DNA of 64,000 bases, taken from positions 1 to 64,000 of the forward strand of contig DASWRI010000065.1 in NCBI GenBank assembly GCA_036403235.1, read 5' to 3'. Source of the stretch: JBGTFE01 sp036403235 (GTDB taxonomy: Bacteria; Acidobacteriota; Blastocatellia; Pyrinomonadales; Pyrinomonadaceae). The notes under the pieces were generated by a model that searched no databases, was not told the DNA's origin, and worked only from the letters and a program-made list of their open reading frames with translations. The translations under genes and the position numbers were made by a program. Position 1 is the stretch's first letter. Each line of letters opens with the position of its first letter. Below are positions 32,932 to 42,400 of the stretch, one piece after another.

Positions 32932-33415
32932 AAAAAAATTTATTGCTTATTAAAAACTATCCGTTGTATTATTAACAATTAGTGGTTTCGGGCCGCTTCG
33001 CTTTTCACAAACTTTCATGTCGCCCGCTTAACTTCTGATTATATTACCTGACAATTTATTTGAGAAGGATTTTATTTCACCTGCGACGTTATTCTTCGAT
33101 TCATTCGCAAATCTCTCTTTGTTATGAAACTTTTACAACGCCTTTTTGTTGCCTCGAAAATAAAACGGGCGATTCAATCTGAACGATTTCATTCATTATG
33201 ATGCGTCAATTTGAATGAAATTTTACCACAAATTTTCAACCATCATTTTTTACGCAATAACTGTCTGTTAATTTTATAATTTATATTTTGGCACGAAAGT
33301 TGACAATGATTTGGCGGGCTCGAGCGTATAACCTTTTGAAAGATAATGATGATTGATTTCACCGACTCGAAACTCCATTTTTTAACTTAAATTTTTAAGC
33401 TAGTCAAAGATAATT
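32932..33415 (+). promoter_or_regulatory. 484-bp AT-rich gap with a sigma-54-like site before the HD-GYP gene
   Basis: No gene is visible in this divergent gap. TTGGCACG-N4-TTGAC at 33288-33304 has GG and GA ten bases apart, the sigma-54 -24/-12 spacing with GA instead of GC. The same deviant form occurs before the ECF sigma gene. TTGACA at 33300-33305 could instead be a sigma-70 -35 box, but the nearest TATAAC is 21 bases away. Confidence 0.3.
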
Positions 33416-35962
33416 GTGAGCATAAACGTGGAAAAATCCGGCCTCTCGGAATACAATTTACCGGCGAAAATCTATTGGAGCGTAATGCTTCTCCTGGGTT
33501 TTGCCGCTGTTGCTTTTTCCGCCTATTCTTTGCTCGGGTTTTCCGCCTTGCAGATTACGACTTTGATTGTCGGGATGATTGTCTCGGCACTGGTCAATCA
33601 TTATCAATTCAAAATTCCGAAAACGCAGACGGTCATCTCGGCCAAGGAAATTGTCGCCTTCTGGGGAATCGTGTGGCTCGGCATTCCGGGCGGCGTGCTG
33701 CTGGCGGCGAGCGCTTCGCTGGCGAGATACAGCATTTCGAAAAAATCGAAAAAACAAGCGCTCTTTGCCGGTTTCGTTCACACTTTTTCGACGTTTGTCG
33801 CGGCAAATGTTTTTTATCTCATACTGCGAGACCAAATCGGATTTACAAAAGTGACGGTTGCTGAAAACGCGCTCGAAGTGCGGTGGCTTTTTATAGCATT
33901 GGCGGCGGCGGTCGCCACGCATTATCTTTTGTTTTCGTTCATCACGTCGAGCTTTCTTAAAATCAAGAGCGATTATTCCTTTACGCGACTCTGGCGAAAG
34001 AATTTTGCCTGGACGGGCGCGAGCTATCTGCTGGCCGCGGCCGCCGCCATGCTTCTGCACGTCAGCTTTCTCGAATTCGGGCTCGCGTTCGGTTTGGTTA
34101 TTCTGCCGACGGTCGTCGTCGCGCATCTCGCTTATAAAATTCACGTTCGCCGTCTCGAGCAAAAAACGAGGGAAATCAGCGAAGCGAGCCGTATTCATCT
34201 GGCGATGGTCGAAGCGCTCGCAACGGCGATTGACGCGCGCGACCAGGTCGGCATCGGACACGTTCGGCGCACGCAGATTTACGCCGTCGGCATCGGCGAA
34301 ATTCTAGGTTTATCGAGCGGCGACATTCAGGCGCTGAATACCGGCGCGCTGCTGCACGACATCGGAAAGCTCGCCGTTCCCGACCATATTTTGAACAAAC
34401 CGGGAAGACTGACGCCCGCCGAGATGGAAAAAACAAAAATTCACTCGTCGGTCGGAGCTTCGATTTTAGAAAAAATAAATTTCCCGTACCCGGTCGTCCC
34501 GACGATAAAATATCATCACGAAATGTGGGACGGAAGCGGTTATCCCGAAGGCCTGATGAAGGATAATATTCCGCTGACGGCGCGAATTTTGTCGGTCGCC
34601 GACGCTTACGACACGCTGCGCGGCGCGCGCCCATATCGACCGGCGGTTTCGCGCGACGAAGCCCGCCGCTTTCTACTTAACGGCGCGGGAACGCAGTTTG
34701 ACCCGAAACTTGTCGATGTATTTTTGCGTAATCTGCGGCGTTTTGAAGCCGAAATCGAGGCGCAGGGATTGGCTTACAAACACGATAAGGCACACGAGCT
34801 CAGGGCGGAAAATCCGGCGGACGATTCCGAGCAGAGCTATGTCGAGCAAATCAAGCGCGCCAACCGAGAAGTTTTCACGCTTTACGAGCTCGCAAAAGTT
34901 TTCAGCTCGGCGCTTAATCTACAGGAAACGCTCGCGCTTTTCTCGGAAAAAATCGGCCAGTTCGTCCCGTTCGAAACCTGCGCGATTTATCTTCTCGATG
35001 AAAAAAGAGATGACGCCTGCGCCGTTTTCGTGGAAGGAAAAAACAGCGCGTCCTTAAAAAACAAACGCGTCAAAGTCGGCGAAGGCGCGACCGGATACGT
35101 TTTGAAAAAACGGCAGTCGGTTTACAACATCAATCCGGGTCTCGATTTTTCGTTCTCGCAGCTCGATTTTATCCAGGAATATTCGGCGATGGCGTCGCTT
35201 CCTTTGATTGCCAACGAAAAATTAATCGGCGCGGTTTCGCTTTACTCGTGCGAGCTGGACAACTACGAAGACGAGCATATGCGTCTTTTGGAGACGGTTT
35301 CGCGCATTGCTTCGGACGCGATTTACAAATCACTGCAGCACGCCGAAACCGAGTCGCGCGCGCTGACCGACCCGATGACGCAGCTTCCGAACGCGCGGTG
35401 TCTGCAGACGCAGTTTGAAAAAGAATTCGCGCGCGCCAGCCGCAACGGCAGCTCGTTCCACCTTTTGATGCTCGACCTCGACGGTTTCAAAGCCGTTAAC
35501 GACACGTTCGGGCACAAAGCGGGCGACGAACTGTTAAAGGGAATTTCAAAAGTAATGCTCGGACAATTGCGCGATTACGATTTTCTGGCGCGCTACGCCG
35601 GAGATGAATTTGTCGCCATCGTGCCGGAGACGGGCAACGACGACATCAACGATTTGTGCCGCCGTATCGAGGCGTCCGTGTCCGAATTTACTCTGCCGCT
35701 CGGCGACGGAAGATTTGCCGGTGTCGGCATCAGCATCGGCGCGGCCTGTTATCCGAATCACGGCGAAACGCTCGACCAAATCATCGTCGCCGCCGATAAA
35801 GCGATGTACCGCGTCAAAGCCGCACGCAAACAGGAAAAATTGCTGAAAGCGGCTCTGCCGATGCAAAAAGAGATGCCGGTCGCCCGCGCCGAAGAAAGCA
35901 TCGAAGACAATTTCATCGTCGAGCTCGACGAAAGCCACGTTATCTCGACAGCGATAAATTAG
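33416..35962 (+). CDS. HD-GYP / GAF / GGDEF membrane protein for c-di-GMP turnover
   Basis: This 848-residue protein combines a c-di-GMP phosphodiesterase and a cyclase. About 245 residues of membrane helices come first. An HD-GYP domain follows (DQVGIGHVRRTQIYA, LLHDIGKLAVPDHILNKPG, HHEMWDGSGYPEGL), then a GAF domain (about 475-640), then a GGDEF domain with ARYAGDEFVAIV. AGDEF is a functional variant, and RDYD upstream is a full RxxD inhibitory site. Both activities are therefore plausible in one chain, with GAF as switch. Translation appears to start at a GTG at 33416, with no ATG nearby. The last residues precede a 40-bp palindrome. Confidence 0.92.
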   Translation: MSINVEKSGLSEYNLPAKIYWSVMLLLGFAAVAFSAYSLLGFSALQITTLIVGMIVSALVNHYQFKIPKTQTVISAKEIVAFWGIVWLGIPGGVLLAASASLARYSISKKSKKQALFAGFVHTFSTFVAANVFYLILRDQIGFTKVTVAENALEVRWLFIALAAAVATHYLLFSFITSSFLKIKSDYSFTRLWRKNFAWTGASYLLAAAAAMLLHVSFLEFGLAFGLVILPTVVVAHLAYKIHVRRLEQKTREISEASRIHLAMVEALATAIDARDQVGIGHVRRTQIYAVGIGEILGLSSGDIQALNTGALLHDIGKLAVPDHILNKPGRLTPAEMEKTKIHSSVGASILEKINFPYPVVPTIKYHHEMWDGSGYPEGLMKDNIPLTARILSVADAYDTLRGARPYRPAVSRDEARRFLLNGAGTQFDPKLVDVFLRNLRRFEAEIEAQGLAYKHDKAHELRAENPADDSEQSYVEQIKRANREVFTLYELAKVFSSALNLQETLALFSEKIGQFVPFETCAIYLLDEKRDDACAVFVEGKNSASLKNKRVKVGEGATGYVLKKRQSVYNINPGLDFSFSQLDFIQEYSAMASLPLIANEKLIGAVSLYSCELDNYEDEHMRLLETVSRIASDAIYKSLQHAETESRALTDPMTQLPNARCLQTQFEKEFARASRNGSSFHLLMLDLDGFKAVNDTFGHKAGDELLKGISKVMLGQLRDYDFLARYAGDEFVAIVPETGNDDINDLCRRIEASVSEFTLPLGDGRFAGVGISIGAACYPNHGETLDQIIVAADKAMYRVKAARKQEKLLKAALPMQKEMPVARAEESIEDNFIVELDESHVISTAIN

Positions 35963-35981
35963 TGAAAAACTAAAAGTGAAA

Positions 35982-36021
35982 AGTGAAAAGTCGAAGAAAT
36001 ATATTTCTTCGACTTTTCACT
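35982..36021. terminator. 40-bp perfect palindrome of GTGAAAAGTCGAAG words
   Basis: Arms 35982-36000 and 36003-36021 are exact inverted copies with only AT between, so the whole 40 bases are palindromic. It lies between the convergent HD-GYP and TamA-like genes and is preceded by extra AAAAGTGAAAAGTG words. Confidence 0.75.
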
Positions 36022-36025
36022 AAAT

Positions 36026-39000
36026 TTAGAACGCTTGCGCGAAGCGGAAATGAAGCTGTGTCTGGCGGACTTGAAAGATGCCGATGCCGTTTTGCTGCGG
36101 AATCAAAAAACGCGGCGGGTTTAAGAGAAAGCCGTAATCGACCGCGAATTCGCCGCCGACGGGCGTTTTGAGTCGCAAGCCGAGTCCGACCGTGTTTGTC
36201 CAGATGGCGCGCAGATTGGCGCGGAAAACGTCTCCGGCGGGAACGTCGGGCGGGTTGAAAATATCACCGACGCGGCGGAAAACGTTGCCGCCGTCGTAAA
36301 ACGGAACGATGCGGAGTGATTTTGTAATCGGAATGCGCGCTTCGAGATTGACAATCGCCAGACCGTTGCCGCCGAACGGAATCGTAAATGGATTCAAAAA
36401 TACCGGGTCGCCCGCCGAATTTCTAAAAATTCCCTGCGGGACGACGGCGACGCGCGGCCCGGCCGATTCGAACTCGAAACCTCTCAGCGATGTCGAGCCG
36501 CCGGCGAAAAATCTTTCGCTGATGGGCAGAATGCCTTCGAGGTCGGGAAACTGCGACGACGAAAAGTTTTGATTTCTTTTGAAAACGCTCGCCAGACCTA
36601 AAATGGCGCGGGCGGCAATCGTCGTATTTTTCAGTTTCGGAAACGTGTAAAAATTATAAAAAGAACCCTGGAATTTATGAAAGCCGATGTTTGCGCCCAG
36701 GATTGGAAGCGAGACGTTGTATTCGGCCGTAATATACATTCCTTTGGTCGGGTCTGACGGGTTGTACCGGCACGGGTTGCCCGGGTCGCCTTTGGAGATG
36801 ATGTCGAGAATCGTGTATTTGATATTGCAGTTTTCGCGCGTGTCGAGCGCAAAATTAAAGCCGAAACCGGAAATGCGAACTTTCGAGTCGGGCCGCAGCA
36901 AATCCTTGATTAAAAGACTTTCGATGTTGTAAAGTCGCACGTCCTCAAAGCGATACCGCGCAAAAAAGATGCTTCTGTATTTCTGGCTGATGGTGCGGCT
37001 CGTTTCGGCCGAAAGCGTCAGGCGATTAATCGTCGGCACGCCCGTATTGTTGCCGAATTCGTCAATCGGATTGCCCATCTCGTCGACGCGCTGGACGATT
37101 CCGAGCGTTCCGCGGTCGAACGTCGAGCGGAAAAAACGCGTGACGGTCGAATCGCGCTGGTACATCGCCGTAAAGGTGAGCGGCGCGTAGCGGATAACGC
37201 CGTCGTCGGTTTTGCCGTCCTTCATAAAGCGCGGGTTGATAAAATCAATCTGCGCGAGCTGTTTGAGACGGCTGACACGAATCTGCGCGCCGCCCTGCTG
37301 GAGGCGTCCGAAAAGATTAAAGTGGCGGATGTCGAAAAACGCGTTGACGCCGCTGTCGGTCGAAAATCCGCCGCCGTAGGTGATAAGACGCGGCGCTTTT
37401 TCCTCGACGTTGATGATAATGTCGGAAAGTCGATCGCCGTTATCGTTTTCGCCGGCGGGCTCGGGTTTGATGTCCACCAGACCGAAGGCGTCGGTCGCGT
37501 AAAGATTTTGCTCACTCGTAAAAATATCGGCCGAGCGCAAAACCTGTCCCGTTCGCAAAGTGATGGCTTTCAAAATCGCGTCGCGATTCGTCCGCTCGTT
37601 GCCGTTTATCAGAATGCGATTGACGAAAACTTTTTTGCCTTCGTTCTCGATGTTATAGACAATTTTTACGCGGTCGCCGACAGCATCAGCGCCGAGCTCG
37701 ACAATCGAATAGGTAACTTTGGCGTCGTAAAAGCCTTCGCGCGAGTAAAATGCGGCCAGCTCTTTAACGCCGTTCCGCGCCCGCGCCCGCGAGAGATATT
37801 TGCCGATTAACGTCGGCAATTTCGCCAGCAGAGTCGCTTCGTCAAACGATTTGTTGCCGGTAATTTCGACATCGTCGATGCGCGTTCTGATGCCTTCTTC
37901 GACGACGAATGTAAGAATTAAATTGTCGCCCGTCACCGAAACGCCCTGCCGAACCGTAACTTTCGCCTGACGATAGCCGAGCTCAATCATCAGATTTCTA
38001 ATCGTCCGGCGGTCGTCCTCGATAAGCTCGTTGCTCGTGTAGCCGCGCCCGTAGCCGAAATACGGAATAAAGCCCAAAATATTCGCTTCCTGCGATTCCA
38101 GAACGCTTTGAACGTCGGCGGCGGTAAACTCGTTCGTGCCTTCGATGCGAATATCGACGAGCTTTAACTTGCGATTCAAATCGGCGCGATATTTAACGTC
38201 GACGACGCGGTCGCTCAGTTCCGCACCGCTCAAAGCCGAGCATAAGCTTTCGGTATCGTTTTCGGTGATGCTCGCTTCGTTTTCGGCAAATTCCGGTTTT
38301 ACCGAGCAAACGGCCGAAACCTCGGCGAAGAAATAGCCCTGCTCCTGAAAATAATTTCGCAGACGGCGCGAGCCTTCGATAATCGCCGAATAATCGAGCG
38401 TTCCTTCGCGCTTGATTGAAAAAAGCTTGGTCTGCGTTTTGTCGCTGACTTTTTCGTCTCCGGCATCGACGATGATATTGACGGTCGCGCCGACCTTACC
38501 GTTTAATTCGACATTTATCGTGTTTTTATCGCTGTCGTAAACGACGCGCGGCTCGTCGAGCGCGGGCGCGAGAAATTTCTCCTCGCGCAACGCGTCACGG
38601 ATTTTTACGACGTCTCTGTCGAGCCGCTGGCGCGAAAAAAGCTCGCCCGGTTTGAGCTCCAGCTTTTCGCGTACCTTGGCGATTTTGGCGGCGTCGAAGC
38701 CTGCGATATTGATGTTGAAATTTTCGACTTTCGCCTGCGCGTTCGGCGTCACCTGAAACGTCACGCCGGCGCGCGTCGCGTCTTGAAGCGCCTGCTCGGA
38801 ATGTTTTACTTCTGCTCTGAAATAGCCGCGCTCGCGTAAGTATTCCAAAATCAAATCGTCATTGGCGGTCAAAGTCTGCTCGGTAATCGCCGTTCCCGGA
38901 TTGAGAAGATTTAATCTTAAAAGCAATTCCTGCTCGGTAACCGGGTCGCCGACAAAAGTGCCGACCTGGACGACGACTCTTTCGGCGATGGTTTTGCGCT

Positions 39001-39367
39001 TGATGACAAAACGCAGGTTGACGCCGTCCGCGCCGTTTTCGGTCGCTTCGACCGACGCGGAAACGACTCTGCCCGAATCGTAAAGCGCCTGCAACGCGTC
39101 GCGCACCTGGACGGCGGAATATTTTTCGCCGAGCGCGCTGCGCACGATGGCCAGAAACTGGTCGGTCGCCGACCGCTCGCGCCCGGTTTCGGTAAACGTC
39201 ACTTCGATTTTTGAAATCTGGCGGTTTTCGTATTTACTCTGCGCGAAAAGACTGGAAACAAAAAGCAAACCACAGAGACACAGAGACACGGAGATTGGAA
39301 AAAGGCCGAACGAAAAACGGCTGAGCTTTCCGATAAATTTTCTAACTTCCCGCCTTGAAATTACCAT
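36026..39367 (-). CDS. tamA: TamA-like Omp85 outer-membrane protein with multiple POTRA domains
   Basis: This Omp85-family barrel should pair with the TamB protein encoded just upstream. The 1113-residue product has a signal peptide ending FVSSLFAQ and then at least six POTRA-like repeats (e.g. VKVTVRQGVSVTGDNLILTF-type alternations, TRIDDVEITGNKSFDEATLL, FVNRILINGNERTNRDAILK). A C-terminal barrel (from about residue 640) has SLRGFEFESAGPR and PFYDGGNVF motifs and a terminal Phe (HFRFAQAF), the outer-membrane insertion signal. It is larger than proteobacterial TamA, having more POTRAs. Part of its signal peptide is encoded by a CACAGAG repeat arm. Confidence 0.88.
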   Translation of the reverse strand: MVISRREVRKFIGKLSRFSFGLFPISVSLCLCGLLFVSSLFAQSKYENRQISKIEVTFTETGRERSATDQFLAIVRSALGEKYSAVQVRDALQALYDSGRVVSASVEATENGADGVNLRFVIKRKTIAERVVVQVGTFVGDPVTEQELLLRLNLLNPGTAITEQTLTANDDLILEYLRERGYFRAEVKHSEQALQDATRAGVTFQVTPNAQAKVENFNINIAGFDAAKIAKVREKLELKPGELFSRQRLDRDVVKIRDALREEKFLAPALDEPRVVYDSDKNTINVELNGKVGATVNIIVDAGDEKVSDKTQTKLFSIKREGTLDYSAIIEGSRRLRNYFQEQGYFFAEVSAVCSVKPEFAENEASITENDTESLCSALSGAELSDRVVDVKYRADLNRKLKLVDIRIEGTNEFTAADVQSVLESQEANILGFIPYFGYGRGYTSNELIEDDRRTIRNLMIELGYRQAKVTVRQGVSVTGDNLILTFVVEEGIRTRIDDVEITGNKSFDEATLLAKLPTLIGKYLSRARARNGVKELAAFYSREGFYDAKVTYSIVELGADAVGDRVKIVYNIENEGKKVFVNRILINGNERTNRDAILKAITLRTGQVLRSADIFTSEQNLYATDAFGLVDIKPEPAGENDNGDRLSDIIINVEEKAPRLITYGGGFSTDSGVNAFFDIRHFNLFGRLQQGGAQIRVSRLKQLAQIDFINPRFMKDGKTDDGVIRYAPLTFTAMYQRDSTVTRFFRSTFDRGTLGIVQRVDEMGNPIDEFGNNTGVPTINRLTLSAETSRTISQKYRSIFFARYRFEDVRLYNIESLLIKDLLRPDSKVRISGFGFNFALDTRENCNIKYTILDIISKGDPGNPCRYNPSDPTKGMYITAEYNVSLPILGANIGFHKFQGSFYNFYTFPKLKNTTIAARAILGLASVFKRNQNFSSSQFPDLEGILPISERFFAGGSTSLRGFEFESAGPRVAVVPQGIFRNSAGDPVFLNPFTIPFGGNGLAIVNLEARIPITKSLRIVPFYDGGNVFRRVGDIFNPPDVPAGDVFRANLRAIWTNTVGLGLRLKTPVGGEFAVDYGFLLNPPRFLIPQQNGIGIFQVRQTQLHFRFAQAF

Positions 39368-39390
39368 TGTTCTTCTCTGTGTCTCTGTGG
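39270..39390. repeat. CACAGAG inverted repeat spanning the tamA start
   Basis: Arms 39270-39286 (CCACAGAGACACAGAGA) and 39374-39390 are exact inverted copies. The loop holds the tamA start codon and its first 27 codons. The left arm encodes signal-peptide residues SLCLCG. In other loci of this family both arms are intergenic. Confidence 0.8.
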
Positions 39391-39400
39391 TGAAAATTCT

Positions 39401-42400
39401 TTAAAATCTCTTTCTCAAACGAACTTCAAAACTAAATACATTATTGTTGCGCGTCACGTTGCTCAGCGAACGTTGCTCGTATTGCGCGACAAACGAGAGG
39501 CGATTCGAGACGCGATATTCGAGCGCCAAAACCTGATTCTGGTCTTCCGACAAATTGGTCGAATACGTAATCAGAAGATTTCGATTTATCTGCCGCCCGA
39601 CCGTCAGGCGCGCCGTCGGATTAAGCCGCTGGCCGGAAATAATCGGGTCGATTTCAAAACGATTTAAGCCGAAAAGCTTGTCGGTCGCTTTGCTGAGCGG
39701 TTTGTTGATAATCTCGTCGGCTAAAATTTCCGTCGCCGTGTTGATGCCCGACTGCGCCAGCGTCGGAATCCCGCCCTCGTTGTTTGAGAGGCTGCCCGTC
39801 GTAATCAGCGAAACGACGTCGGCCTGCGGCAAAGCCGGATTTGAACGAACCGAAGCGTTTAAGGATTCGGTGTCGGCCAGATTTCCGCTTAAGTTTACAA
39901 AAACCTGGTAGCCGTTGATTTCCGATTCGGCCTGCAAATTGATAATCGGCTCGATGCCGGTCGCGTTCGGCGGAAATTCGAGCACGCCGCGCTGAACTTC
40001 ATAACGCTCTTTGCGGAATAAAATCGTGCCGCCGGCGTTGGCCGTGACCCGGCCGGAAATCTGCGGGTAATCGACTTCGCCCGTTACTCGCAAGCTGAGC
40101 GACGCGGTCAAATCCGCGAGATTGTTGCGGACGACGAGCGCGTCGCGTCCTTCAATCAGCAAATCGAGCTGCGTCGTCCCGAAAATCGAAGCGCCGCCGC
40201 CCTGTTCGAGCGAGCCTTCGCTGCGCCCGCCGATAATGTCGGCCAAATCGATGTCTTCGGTGTAGAGACTGCGGCGCGCGTTGATTTTTCCCGAAATCCG
40301 CGTCGTCAAATCGCTGCCGATGCGCCGGCCGTTAATCTCGACTTCGGCGTCGCCCGTCGTTATAAAATTTTTCGGCAGCGGAACGGTGATGTTGCTGCCG
40401 TTTAAGCCGAAGCGAAAAGCCTGCAGCTGGAGGCTGTCGTTAAGCTGCGCGCCGCCCGTAATCGAAACTCTGCCGCCGCCCAGAAATCCGGTCAGCTCGT
40501 CAATCTGCGCTTGATTCGACGTGAAAAGGACGCGGCCTTTGACGCGCTCGAACGTCAAGCGTTCCGAGCCGACAAACGTCGAAATCGAAGCGTTTTGCGC
40601 GATGGCCTCGCCGTTCAGACGCGCCGTTTTATTCGGCCCGGTCAGGCGAATGTCAACCTGCGTCAATCCGGAAAAAAACGTGTTCGGCGAGAGCGCGTTG
40701 AGGATTCTTAAATTTATCGTTCCGTTGACCGTCAGATTGTTGATGCCGTCGTCGGTCAGGGCTTTTGTGCCGCTGACCACCATGTTTGAGCCGCCGCCGT
40801 TAAACCGGGCGCTGTCAAACACGACTTCTTTCGAGTTAAATCGGACGGAAACCGCTTCGGTGGCGGTCAAAGGCGTGTCGCCGATTTGCAGCGCGAGCTG
40901 GCTGAATTCGGCCGAGCCGCTCAAGTTGTCGGTCGTGAAAACTCTCTTGCCGGTATCGTCGAGCGAGGAAAGATTGCCCGCGATAAAAATCGTGCCGGTC
41001 GCACGACCCGAAACAGCGACATCATTTTCGCCCGTCGCCGGACGAACGAGCGCGATAAACGGTGCGAGCTCGGTGTTATTGAAAGTCGTCTCGGCGCGAA
41101 ACGGTAGATTTTCGTCGGCAAAATTTACGGTCGCCATAATCGTCTGCGGCTGATTTTCAAAATTCACCGTCAGATTCGCGTTGAGCTGTTCGTTTTCGGT
41201 TTTGCCGACGAATGTCACGACGCCGATTCCGCTTTCGTTGTAGACGACGTTTCGTCCCGTGCCGCTGAAATTGATGTTATAAGTTCGGGAATCATCGACG
41301 ATGCCCGTCGCTTTCGCCTGCAAATCGATGACGCCGTTAATGTTCGGCAGATTTTGATTTTTCGGAATAAACGGCCTGACGCGTGCGAATTCGACGTCTT
41401 TGCTTTCGATATTCAAATCAAAAGCGGTCGTGTCGGTCGAATAAGTTCCGTTTGCCCGTAAATAGCCGTTGCCGAAACGCACGTTAAAGTTTTCGAGATT
41501 GACCAGCGTTCCGGCAAAAGTCGCTTTCGCGTCGAAACCGTCAAACGGCTGGCCGTTTATCGTTCCGGCGGTCGAGGAAATATTCGCCTCGCCCTGCATA
41601 TTTTTCGGCAGACCCGTCAGATTTATCGTGCCCGAAGTCTGCGCCTGAAAATCCTTAAACTGGTCGGGAAACGTTCCGACCGGCAGAGCCGCGAGCAGAT
41701 TTCCGGTATTTATCTTGTTCAAGGTCGCCTGAACGGAAATATTATCCGCTCCGCCGGTTGGAATATTGACGTCGAAGGCGAGATTTCCGCCGCCGTTTGG
41801 TTCCTGCAAAATTCCGTTTTTCAGCTCGGTTCCGGCGGGCGAAACGGCGACGTCAAGCGCCACAGAGCCGAGCGTGCGCCCGCGCAGCGCAATCGTATCG
41901 ACCGAAGCGTGCCCGTCAATCGACGGGTCGGAAACGTTTCCGGTCAGAGTTCCTTTAAATTGCAGATTTCCGGCAAATTCCGCCTGATACGAATCAATTT
42001 GCTGTTCGAGCGAAGGCGAAATTTCCAAAACTTTGACGATGCGCGTGATTTCCCCGGCGTCGGTCGATGCCAGCGAAACATTCAAATTTGAATCGTAGCC
42101 GTTCAAATCGAGCCGCCCGGTCGCGTTCAATTCGCTTTTTTCGGTGTTCAGGCGCGCGAGGTCGAGATTGAAAAGCCCGTTCGTCGCGGTCGCTTCGACG
42201 CGTCCCGTGACCGGAATCAAGCCTTTGTCCTGCGTTCCGGCGTTGGCGACGATGTCGGCGGTCAAGTTTCCGCTCGCCGTTTTGAAATTCGTCCCGGCGA
42301 AAGTCAGATTGACCTGTCCGGTCGTTTGTCCTTCGATGGGCACGACGCGGCCGCCCTGCAGCGCGAGCAGTTTTCCCAAATCGAGATTTGAAAAAACGGC

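Noticed and set aside
33458..34261. Long open frame on the minus strand under the HD-GYP gene
   Set aside because: It lies wholly antisense to a protein with clear domains, is rich in Arg as expected of a shadow frame, and has no family motif.
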